A program made the position numbers and the translations under genes. A stretch of 26,500 bases of DNA from Microbacterium terregens (GTDB lineage Bacteria > Pseudomonadota > Alphaproteobacteria > Sphingomonadales > Sphingomonadaceae): positions 1 through 26,500 of the forward strand of contig NZ_BSEX01000019.1 in assembly GCF_027922045.1 (NCBI RefSeq), read 5' to 3'. The notes under the pieces were generated by a model. That model did not search any database. It had not been told where the DNA came from and saw nothing but the letters and a program-made list of their open reading frames with translations. Shown here one piece after another: positions 1 through 6,911 of this stretch (position 1 is its first letter; every line of letters begins with the position of its first letter).

Positions 1-274
1 GCCGCCCACATGTCCCTTCATCTAAACCAACAATGTCAAAGAACAAAACGCCGGCGCCGAATGGCACCCCCTTTCGGGAGTGGCCCGGTACCGCTCGTTT
101 CAGAACCGTTCGAACCAGGCCGTGAAGGCCGCCCCGTCCGGTGAACAGGCATTTAGGGGAGGGGTCGGATACCGTCAAGCGATTCGATTGCAGTTTTTTG
201 AAATTTGTTCCGCGAACGCGGAAAAAGGCTCCTGCGGCCCCGCACGGCTCTCTTGGCGCGCATCGCCCCCGGGA
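1..274. other. non-coding stretch downstream of moeA
   Basis: I see no credible protein gene on either strand here; the open frames are by-products of high GC. The base composition is more AT-rich than the genes around it. A perfect palindrome (TTCCGCGAACGCGGAA, 208-223) is flanked by T- and A-runs at about 193-206 and 222-226. It could form a hairpin at the end of the minus-strand moeA transcript, although no clean U-tract follows it. The function of the rest is unknown. The window edge may cut off a gene whose 3' trailer this is. Confidence 0.4.
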
Positions 275-1507
275 TCAGAAGCGCAGCGCCTCGACCCGCT
301 CCCCCGCCGCCTGCGCCGGTGCCCCTGCTGCCCGCCGGACCAGCAGGTCGGCCAGTCCCAGCATCGCCTGCGACGCCGCCGACTGGCGATCGAGGATGGT
401 GACGCCGCCCGATGTCCGCGTTGCGCACAGGAATGCCTCACGCGATCCGCCCGCCTCGGCTCCCACCGCCAGCGGCAGCGGCTGCCAGTCGAGCCCGGCG
501 GCAAAGCCCCGCCCTTCCAGCGCCGTCAGCAGCGGCACCAGGAACAGCCGCGCGACCGTCATCGCCGCGGTCGGATTGCCGGGCAGGCCCAGCACCTGCT
601 TCGCCCCCACCCGGCCGTGCCACACGGGCTTGCCGGGCTTCATCGCCACGCCGGCGAAGTCCGTCTCCAGCCCCAGCGGCTTCAAGCCGGCGCGGGCGAG
701 GTCGCGCTCCCCGCGCGACGCACCGCCCGCCATCACCAGGATGTCGCATTCCGCCAGCGCCGCCTGCGCGGCAGCCGTGATCGCGCCGGCATCGTCGGGC
801 ACGCGGGTCGCGCCGCCGGGCTGGCCGCCCCATTGCCGGACCAGCAGCTGGAGGGCCTCCGAAAGGCTGTCGGGGAGCAGCCCGTCTCCAGCCGCCGCGC
901 TGCCCGGCGCCACCAGCTCGTCGCCGCTTGCGATCACGTGCACGCGCGGGCGGCGCCACACGACCACCTCCGCCGCATCGGCCGCCGCTGCTACCACCAG
1001 CGCGCGCGGGTCGAGGATGCGTCCCGCCGCCAGCACCGGGGCTCCCGCGGCGAAGTCGGACGCGCGCGGGCGGACATGGCGCTTGTCCGGCAGCCGCTCC
1101 GGCAGCACCACGCACCCATCTGCTTGCGCCAGCAGCTCCACCGGCACCACCCGGTCGGTCCCGGCCGGCAGCGCCGCGCCGGTCGTCACCCGCACCGCCG
1201 CGCCCTCCGCCGTTCCGGTGAAGGGGGCGCCCGGATAGGCCGCCCCCGCCACCGCCAGGCGCCGCGTCCCGTCCGCCAGGTCCGCCTCGCGCACTGCCAC
1301 GCCGTCCATCGCCGCCGTGTCTCGCCGCGGCGAATCGAACGCGGCGACTACCGGCTCGGCCAGCACCCGCCGCCCGGCCTTGCGCAGCGGCACCCGCTCG
1401 GTGCCGAGCGGCACGGCCCCCGCCGCCAGCAGCGCCTGCGCGGTATCGAAGCTCAAATCGGCCGCGCACGGGACCGGGGCGGGGAACGGCTCTTCTTCCA
1501 GCGGCAT
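275..1507 (-). CDS. moeA: molybdopterin molybdenumtransferase MoeA
   Basis: The enzyme inserts molybdate into adenylylated molybdopterin in the cytoplasm, the last common step of Mo-cofactor synthesis. The 410-residue product matches the family length (about 400). Visible motifs are the N-terminal SPRRDTAAMDGVAV block, the TTGAALPAGTDRVV loop, ASGDELV, the nucleotide-site GGASRGERDL, and MKPGKPVWHGR followed by LPGNPTAA. The canonical GGVSVGxxD loop reads GGASRGERD here, a mild variation. I chose the ATG at 1507 over the one at 1513 because an AGGA motif lies 7 nt before the former and touches the latter. The gene diverges from fdhD across a 139-nt intergenic region, and all three neighbouring Mo genes serve the same cofactor. 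Confidence 0.93.
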   Translation of the reverse strand: MPLEEEPFPAPVPCAADLSFDTAQALLAAGAVPLGTERVPLRKAGRRVLAEPVVAAFDSPRRDTAAMDGVAVREADLADGTRRLAVAGAAYPGAPFTGTAEGAAVRVTTGAALPAGTDRVVPVELLAQADGCVVLPERLPDKRHVRPRASDFAAGAPVLAAGRILDPRALVVAAAADAAEVVVWRRPRVHVIASGDELVAPGSAAAGDGLLPDSLSEALQLLVRQWGGQPGGATRVPDDAGAITAAAQAALAECDILVMAGGASRGERDLARAGLKPLGLETDFAGVAMKPGKPVWHGRVGAKQVLGLPGNPTAAMTVARLFLVPLLTALEGRGFAAGLDWQPLPLAVGAEAGGSREAFLCATRTSGGVTILDRQSAASQAMLGLADLLVRRAAGAPAQAAGERVEALRF

Positions 1508-1646
1508 GCGCATTTCCTGCTTTGTCCTTGCGACGTCTGGCGCATCGCTCGGTACCCTGGCCAGCCCGAATTACGGTTATACCCGGCTTGTGCGCCCGGT
1601 GGTGCTCGTCCAACAGCATTCGATCCACCGCCCAAGGAAACGCCGC
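1508..1646. promoter_or_regulatory. divergent promoter region moeA / fdhD
   Basis: This 139-nt gap separates divergently transcribed moeA and fdhD, so it should carry promoters for both. It is locally AT-richer around 1569-1582, where a TTATAC-like element could act as a -10 box for fdhD. No convincing -35 partner, operator or riboswitch was recognised. The exact promoters remain unassigned. Confidence 0.35.
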
Positions 1647-2453
1647 GTGACCCAGGAGCTTGCCGAAACCGGCCGTTCGGTCGTGGAGACCCTGGTCTGT
1701 GTCCGCGCCGACGGCAGCCGCGTGGCGGTCGAGCGCCCGGTCGCCCTGGAGCGCCCGCTCGCGATCGAGTTTAACGGCCTCGGCTATGCGGTCGTGATGG
1801 CGACGCCTGCCGACCTCGCCGATTTCGCCACGGGCTTCGCGCTTTCCGAACGACTGATCGGGCGGGCGGACGAGATCGTCGACATCGACTGCCACCCGGC
1901 CGACACGGGGCTGGTGCTGCGCGTGACGCTTGCCCCAGCCCGGGCCGCGGCCGTCGTCGAGCGCGTGCGCCACCGCGTGTCCGAATCGAGCTGCGGCCTG
2001 TGCGGGATCGAGAATCTCGAACAGGCGATCCGGCCGCTCCGCCGCGTGCCCGCCGCCCCCGCCCCTGCCGAAACCGCGATCTTCGCCGCACTGGAGGCGC
2101 TGCGCGATCACCAGCCGCTCAATCGCGCGACCGGCGCGGTGCACGCCGCGGCCCTGGTCAGCGCGGTCGGCGCGGTGCGGCTCGTGCGGGAGGACGTCGG
2201 CCGACATACCGCCTTCGACAAGCTGGTCGGCGCAATGCTACGCAAGGAGCTTCGTTGGGACGGCGGCTTTGCGCTGCTGTCATCGCGCTGCTCCTATGAG
2301 CTGGTTGAAAAGGCGGCGCTCGCCGACTGCCCCACGCTGGTGACGATCTCGGCGCCGACCAGCCTCGCCATCGCCCGCGCGCGCGACGCGGGGCTGCGGC
2401 TGATCGTGCTCGCCCGTTCCGACGCCATGCTGCTGTTGCCGGACACGCCGTGA
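1647..2453 (+). CDS. fdhD: formate dehydrogenase accessory sulfurtransferase FdhD
   Basis: FdhD passes sulfur from IscS to the bis-MGD cofactor of formate dehydrogenase-type enzymes. The 268-residue protein has the family's mobile-loop cysteines (CGLC, C116 and C119), plus NRATGAVHAAAL and REDVGRHTAFDKLVG, which bind the cofactor's nucleotide part. An open frame continues upstream to 1317, but it runs antisense through moeA. The GTG at 1647 has an AAGGAAA ribosome-binding site 6 nt before it and starts just where family similarity begins. The stop overlaps the GTG of mobA by 3 nt, so the two are translationally coupled. Its presence next to a YdeP-like enzyme suggests that enzyme as the client. 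Confidence 0.93.
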   Translation: MTQELAETGRSVVETLVCVRADGSRVAVERPVALERPLAIEFNGLGYAVVMATPADLADFATGFALSERLIGRADEIVDIDCHPADTGLVLRVTLAPARAAAVVERVRHRVSESSCGLCGIENLEQAIRPLRRVPAAPAPAETAIFAALEALRDHQPLNRATGAVHAAALVSAVGAVRLVREDVGRHTAFDKLVGAMLRKELRWDGGFALLSSRCSYELVEKAALADCPTLVTISAPTSLAIARARDAGLRLIVLARSDAMLLLPDTP

Positions 2454-2983
2454 GGATCCTGGGTGCCATTCTCGCCGGCGGGCAGGCGCGCCGGTTCGGC
2501 TCCAACAAGGCGCTGGCGACGCTGCGCGGTGAGCCGCTGATCGCCCACGCCGCCCGCGCGCTCGCGCCACAGGTCACGGCGGTGGCGGTGTGCGGCGGCG
2601 CGCCGCTGCTCCCCGATCTGCTGCACCTGCCCGACCGCCCCACCCCCGGCCTCGGCCCGCTCGGCGGCCTCGCCGCCGCGCTCGCTTATGCGCAGGAGCA
2701 AGGTTTCGACGGGGTGGTGAGCGTCGGCTGCGACACGCCGCGCCTGCCGGACGATCTGGTCGCCCGGCTGCGCGCGCCCGGTGGCGCCAGCTTCCTCGAC
2801 GCCATGCCGCTGATCGGCTGGTGGCCGAGCGCCCTCGCCCCCGCCCTCGACGCCTTTCTCGCCAGCGACCCGCGCCGCTCGCTGCGCGGCTGGGGCGCGG
2901 CGGCGGGCGCCACCGTTCTTTCCCTTCCGCAACCGGTCCCCAACATCAACACGCCCGCGGACCTCGCCGAACTGGCCGGGTGA
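2450..2983 (+). CDS. mobA: molybdenum cofactor guanylyltransferase MobA
   Basis: MobA transfers GMP from GTP to Mo-molybdopterin, giving the MGD form used by DMSO-reductase-family enzymes. The 177-residue product is slightly shorter than E. coli MobA (194). It shows the nucleotidyltransferase signature LAGGQARRFGSNKALA at residues 8-23, the metal-binding GCDTPRLP, and the C-terminal NINTPADL motif. It starts with GTG, overlapping the fdhD stop (GTGA). The downstream gene, a bis-MGD enzyme, explains the need for MobA in this cluster. Confidence 0.9.
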   Translation: MRILGAILAGGQARRFGSNKALATLRGEPLIAHAARALAPQVTAVAVCGGAPLLPDLLHLPDRPTPGLGPLGGLAAALAYAQEQGFDGVVSVGCDTPRLPDDLVARLRAPGGASFLDAMPLIGWWPSALAPALDAFLASDPRRSLRGWGAAAGATVLSLPQPVPNINTPADLAELAG

Positions 2984-3016
2984 TCGCGCTGCATCCTTTC
3001 CGGGTGCCGAGGCGTT

Positions 3017-3034
3017 GTGCCTTTTCAAAGGCAC
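3017..3034. promoter_or_regulatory. perfect 8-bp inverted repeat before the YdeP-like gene
   Basis: GTGCCTTT and AAAGGCAC are exact reverse complements separated by only TC, in the 82-nt gap between mobA and the oxidoreductase gene. The near-continuous symmetry (18 bp) and the lack of a following U-run look more like a dimeric repressor or activator site than a terminator. No known regulator consensus was recognised. It lies 32 nt before the start codon and 17 nt before the GGAGG ribosome-binding site. Confidence 0.4.
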
Positions 3035-3065
3035 GTCCCGGCCGGGGCGGGGAGGAGCTGCGCCG

Positions 3066-5348
3066 ATGGACGAGGAAAAAAAGGGCACCGTACATTATAA
3101 GGGTGCCGAAGGCGGCTGGGGCTCGGTCCGCGGCATTACCGAGACCTGGATGCGCGAGGTCGACCGCCCCGGTGCGCTGCGCACGCTGGAGCGGCAGAAC
3201 AAGCCCGGCGGCTTCATGTGCGTGTCCTGCGCCTGGACCAAGCCCGCCCACCCCCACGGCTTCGAATTCTGCGAGAACGGCGCCAAGGCCACGCTCTGGG
3301 ACCTCACCAGCCGCCGCTGCACGCCGCAGGTGCTCGCCCGCCACCGCGTCAGCGAGCTCAAGACCTGGCGCGACCATGATCTAGAGCAGCTCGGCCGCCT
3401 CACCCACCCGATGCGCTACGATGCCGCCACCGACAGCTATGTACCGTGCAGCTGGCAGGAGGCGTTCGACGGCATCGGGCGGGAGCTTCGGGCGATCGAT
3501 CCGGGTTCGGCCGTCTTCTACACCTCCGGCCGCGCCAGCCTGGAGACCGCCTATCTCTTCCAGCTGTTCGCCAGGCTCTATGGGCACAACAACCTGCCCG
3601 ACAGCTCCAACATGTGCCACGAGACGACCTCGGTCGCGCTCAAGAAGCTGATCGGCGTGCCGGTGGGCACCAGCGTCTTGAGCGACTTCCATCACTGCGA
3701 CGCCATCTTCTTCTTCGGCCAGAACACCGGCACCAACAGCCCGCGCATGCTCCACCCGCTCAAGGAGGCGGTGGAGCGCGGGGTGAAGATCGTCACCTTC
3801 AACCCGATCCGCGAGCGCGGGCTGGAGGTGTTCCGCGATCCGCAGAGCCCGGCCGAGATGCTGCACCTCAAGAAGCCGACGCTGATCTCGCACCAATATC
3901 TGCAGGTGCGGGCCGGCGGCGACATCGCGGCGATCACCGGCCTCATCAAGCACATCCTCGCGGCCGAGGAGAAGCTCTGGGCCGAGGAGCAGCGCCACGT
4001 CCTCGACGTCGACTTCCTGGAACAGCACACCGACGGGTTCGAGGCGCTGAAGGCGCATGTCGCCGGCATGAGCTGGGATGCGATCGAGGCCGAATCCGGC
4101 CTCTCGCGCGCCGATCTGGAGGCGGCCGCCCAGGTCTATGTCGAGGCCAAGAACACCATCGTCATGTACGGCATGGGCCTCACCCAGCAGGTGCACGGCT
4201 TTGAAAACCTGGCGATGATCGTCAACCTGCTGCTGCTGAAGGGCAACATCGGCCGCGAAGGCACCGGCTGCTCGCCCGTCCGCGGCCATTCCAACGTCCA
4301 GGGCCAGCGCACCGTCGGCATCTCGGAAAAGCCCGAGCTGGTGCCGCTCGACAAGCTCGCCGAGCTGTTCGGCTTCGATCCCCCGCGCGACAAGGGGATG
4401 AACACGGTCGAATCCTGCGAAAAGATCCTCACCGGCGAGATCAAGGCCTTCATCGGCCTGGGCGGCAACTTCGTCCGCGCCATCCCGGAGCGCGAGAAGA
4501 TGGAGGAGGCGTGGACGCGCCTGCGCCTCACCGTCCAGATCGCGACCAAGCTCAACCGGAGCCACCTCATCAACGGCCAGGTCGCCTATCTGCTTCCCTG
4601 CCTCAGCCGCACCGAGGTGGACGAACAGGCGAGCGGGCCGCAGACGGTGACGATGGAGGACAGCCTCAGCTGCATCCACGGCTCGGTCGCGCACAACAAG
4701 CCGGCGAGCGAGCACCTGCTCTCCGAAATCGCCATCGTCGCGGGCATCGCCAAGGCGACGCTGCCGCCCAATCCCAAGGTGCAGTGGGACGAGTGGGTGG
4801 CCGACTATGGCCGCGTGCGCGACCTGATCGAGCAGACCTATCCCGACGAGTTCGCCAAGTTCAACGAGCGCCTGTTCACGCCCGGCGGCTTCTACCGCGG
4901 CAATGCGGCGCGCGACCGCGTCTGGAAGACGGAGAGCGGCAAGGCCGAGTTCACCGTGCCGGATCACCTGTCGGCCGCGGGGTTCGAGGATGCACCGGGC
5001 CGCTACCGGCTGATGACCCTGCGTTCCAACGACCAGTTCAACACCACCATCTACGGCTATTCGGACCGGCTGCGCGGGATCGAGGGTACCCGCGACGTGC
5101 TGCTGATGCATCCGGACGAGATCGCCGCGGCCGGGCTGGCGGAAGGACAGGTCGTGGGGCTGCGGACCGATGCGGAGGACGGCGTCCATCGCGAGGTCGG
5201 CGGGCTCACCGTCACCCCGTTCCTGCTGCCGCGCGGCTGCGTCGCTTCCTATTATCCGGAAATGAACGCGCTGATCCCGCTCAGCCACCACGACCAGGAG
5301 TCCAAGACGCCCGCGGCAAAGGCGGTGCCAGTGCGGATCGTCACCTGA
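3066..5348 (+). CDS. FdhF/YdeP-family molybdopterin oxidoreductase
   Basis: This is a cytoplasmic bis-MGD oxidoreductase of the formate dehydrogenase-like YdeP group. The physiological substrate of this group is not settled. The 760-residue protein lacks a signal peptide. The N-terminus carries the group's MCVSCAW (C52, C55) and FEFCENGAK (C69) motifs, where the [4Fe-4S] cluster sits in true formate dehydrogenases. SNMCHETT supplies C184 as the likely Mo ligand, in place of the selenocysteine of E. coli FdhF. The C-terminal molybdopterin-binding domain includes LRSNDQFNTTIYGYSDR. The ATG at 3066 was chosen over an upstream in-frame start at 3015 because GGAGG lies 10 nt before it and family similarity starts there. 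Linkage to fdhD and mobA supports a role needing sulfurated MGD. Confidence 0.88.
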   Translation: MDEEKKGTVHYKGAEGGWGSVRGITETWMREVDRPGALRTLERQNKPGGFMCVSCAWTKPAHPHGFEFCENGAKATLWDLTSRRCTPQVLARHRVSELKTWRDHDLEQLGRLTHPMRYDAATDSYVPCSWQEAFDGIGRELRAIDPGSAVFYTSGRASLETAYLFQLFARLYGHNNLPDSSNMCHETTSVALKKLIGVPVGTSVLSDFHHCDAIFFFGQNTGTNSPRMLHPLKEAVERGVKIVTFNPIRERGLEVFRDPQSPAEMLHLKKPTLISHQYLQVRAGGDIAAITGLIKHILAAEEKLWAEEQRHVLDVDFLEQHTDGFEALKAHVAGMSWDAIEAESGLSRADLEAAAQVYVEAKNTIVMYGMGLTQQVHGFENLAMIVNLLLLKGNIGREGTGCSPVRGHSNVQGQRTVGISEKPELVPLDKLAELFGFDPPRDKGMNTVESCEKILTGEIKAFIGLGGNFVRAIPEREKMEEAWTRLRLTVQIATKLNRSHLINGQVAYLLPCLSRTEVDEQASGPQTVTMEDSLSCIHGSVAHNKPASEHLLSEIAIVAGIAKATLPPNPKVQWDEWVADYGRVRDLIEQTYPDEFAKFNERLFTPGGFYRGNAARDRVWKTESGKAEFTVPDHLSAAGFEDAPGRYRLMTLRSNDQFNTTIYGYSDRLRGIEGTRDVLLMHPDEIAAAGLAEGQVVGLRTDAEDGVHREVGGLTVTPFLLPRGCVASYYPEMNALIPLSHHDQESKTPAAKAVPVRIVT

Positions 5349-5374
5349 TCGCGTCGCCCTTCGGAAATCAACTT

Positions 5375-5403
5375 CCGGTCAAGCAACCTGTGTGCTTGAC
5401 CGG
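5375..5403 (+). terminator. candidate rho-independent terminator
   Basis: CCGGTCAAGCA (5375-5385) and TGCTTGACCGG (5393-5403) form a perfect 11-bp stem with a 7-nt loop, followed by TTCTTCC. It lies 26 nt after the oxidoreductase stop and before the oxidase operon, so it most likely ends the fdhD-mobA-oxidoreductase transcript. The U-tract is short and interrupted, so termination may be partial. The hairpin covers a possible GTG start at 5392, which argues for the later start of the next gene. Confidence 0.55.
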
Positions 5404-5430
5404 TTCTTCCGGATTGGCAAGGCTCGCTTG

Positions 5431-5901
5431 GTGCCGGGCAACAGATCCTCGTCCTTCATCGTCTTGTGCGCCCTTGCCCTGGCCGGGTGCAGCGCGGAGT
5501 CGCGCACGGTCGGCGCCGATCTGCCGCAGACCGAACCCACGGGCGCGCAGGATCCGCGTGCGGCCCGCTACGAGCGCAACGCCTATCAGGTCGCGCAAGG
5601 GGGCCGCTATTTCACCTGGTACGGCTGCGGCAGCTGCCACGGCAGCGATGCCGCGGGCGCGCTGAACCTCAACGACAAGCTCTGGGCGCATGGCAGCGAC
5701 CTCGACCAGGTCTATCGCTTCATCGCCCAGGGCCATGGCGACGCCCGCTACGGCGAGCGCATCCCCGTCGAGCAGCTCTGGCAGATCACCGCCTATGTCC
5801 GCACGCTTCCCCAGCTGAAGCCGGAGAAGCGCCGCCGCCAGGACGTCGACCAGGTCGGCGAGGCGCAGGGCGACAACTGGACCGGGCCGGTGCTGCCATG
5901 A
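5431..5901 (+). CDS. lipoprotein cytochrome c without methionine ligand
   Basis: A small monohaem c-type cytochrome, anchored by lipid in the periplasm and probably an electron donor to the oxidase encoded next. From the GTG at 5431 (AAGG 8 nt upstream) the protein has 156 residues. It has a signal peptide ending in the lipobox LAGC (C20) and haem site CGSCH (C66, C69, H70). It also has the IPVEQLWQITAYVRTL helix typical of oxidase-linked class I cytochromes. No methionine occurs after the start, so the usual Met axial ligand is missing; the MPAFG-like position reads DARYG. H87 or H102 could substitute. A charged tail follows residue 130. A GTG at 5392 or TTG at 5428 are other possible starts. 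The stop overlaps the subunit II start (ATGA). Confidence 0.82.
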   Translation: MPGNRSSSFIVLCALALAGCSAESRTVGADLPQTEPTGAQDPRAARYERNAYQVAQGGRYFTWYGCGSCHGSDAAGALNLNDKLWAHGSDLDQVYRFIAQGHGDARYGERIPVEQLWQITAYVRTLPQLKPEKRRRQDVDQVGEAQGDNWTGPVLP

Positions 5902-6911
5902 CCCTGCGCAGGCTCCCGCTGCTGCCGGCGGTGCTGGCGCTCTCGGCGTGCGAGGGCGGCTTCCAGTCGCCGCTCGCGCCTGCGGGCGAGCAGGCGGCGA
6001 GCATCCATTCGCTGTTCTGGCTGATGATGGCGGTGTGCGGCTTCATGTACCTGCTGGTGCTGGCCGGGCTCGGCATCGGCCTGCTGCGCGCGCGCCGCCA
6101 TCGGAGCGAGACGGGCGAGCCCAGCATCAACCCGGCCGACCGCGGCCTCACCCGCGGGCTGGTCGCCTGGGCCGCGCTGATCGTCGTCGGCCTCACCGTC
6201 CTCATCACGGGCAGCTTCCTGGTCGAGCGCACCATCGCCGGCGCCCGCGCCCGCGACGCGCTGGAGGTCCGCGTCACCGGCCATCAATGGTGGTGGCGCA
6301 TCCAGTATCGCGATCCCGCCACCGGCGCCTGGATCGAGACCGCCAACGAACTCCACCTCCCGCTCGGGCAGACGACGCGGGTCGCGCTCGGCTCGTCCGA
6401 CGTGATCCACAGCTTCTGGGTCCCCAACATCGCGCAGAAGCTCGATCTGATCCCCGGACGCATCAACCGCGTCGACCTCACCCCCACCCGCGCCGGCTGG
6501 TTTCGCGGCCAGTGCGCCGAGTTCTGCGGCGTGCAGCACGCGCACATGGCGCTCGACGTGAAGGTCGACACGCCGGAGGAATTCGCCCGCTGGCTGGCGG
6601 GCCAGCGGCGCCCGGCGACGCCGCCCGCCGATCCGGCGGCCGCCCGCGGGCTCCAGCTCGTCACCCGCGGCCAATGCGCCATGTGCCATGCGATCCGCGG
6701 CACCCAGGCGGTCGGCCGCGCCGGGCCGGACCTCACCCATTTCGGCGGCCGCCGCTCGGTCGCCGCCGGCACCCTCACCATGAGCCGCGGTGCCGTCCAG
6801 GGCTGGGTCACCCAGCCGCAGGCGGTGAAGCCCGGCACGATGATGCCCCCCGTCGCCCTCTCGCCGGCCGATGCGGACGCGGTGTCGCGCTATCTGATGG
6901 ACCTGAAATGA
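5898..6911 (+). CDS. coxB: cytochrome c oxidase subunit II with fused cytochrome c
   Basis: Subunit II carries the CuA site that takes electrons from cytochrome c; here a C-terminal cytochrome c domain makes it a caa3-like subunit. The 337-residue protein starts with a probable lipoprotein signal (LSAC, C18). Two membrane helices follow (about 37-63 and 86-109), then the aromatic GHQWWWRIQY patch. CuA ligands are H171, C206, C210, H214 and M217, with E208 between the cysteines. The haem site is CAMCH (C260, C263, H264) with M315 or M316 in GTMMPP as axial ligand. It overlaps the preceding and following genes by 4 nt each, so the operon is translationally coupled. Confidence 0.93.
   Translation: MTLRRLPLLPAVLALSACEGGFQSPLAPAGEQAASIHSLFWLMMAVCGFMYLLVLAGLGIGLLRARRHRSETGEPSINPADRGLTRGLVAWAALIVVGLTVLITGSFLVERTIAGARARDALEVRVTGHQWWWRIQYRDPATGAWIETANELHLPLGQTTRVALGSSDVIHSFWVPNIAQKLDLIPGRINRVDLTPTRAGWFRGQCAEFCGVQHAHMALDVKVDTPEEFARWLAGQRRPATPPADPAAARGLQLVTRGQCAMCHAIRGTQAVGRAGPDLTHFGGRRSVAAGTLTMSRGAVQGWVTQPQAVKPGTMMPPVALSPADADAVSRYLMDLK

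Noticed and set aside
208..223. Palindrome TTCCGCGAACGCGGAA as a rho-independent terminator
   Set aside because: No U-tract follows on either strand; kept only as a note in the non-coding region.
80..1774. Long plus-strand open frame opposite moeA
   Set aside because: It is Arg/Pro-rich, has no motif, and lies antisense to a well-supported moeA; a GC-driven shadow.
3381..5291. Long minus-strand open frame opposite the YdeP-like gene
   Set aside because: Its composition (His/Asp/Glu/Arg-rich) is typical of the complement of a high-GC gene, and no domain is recognisable.
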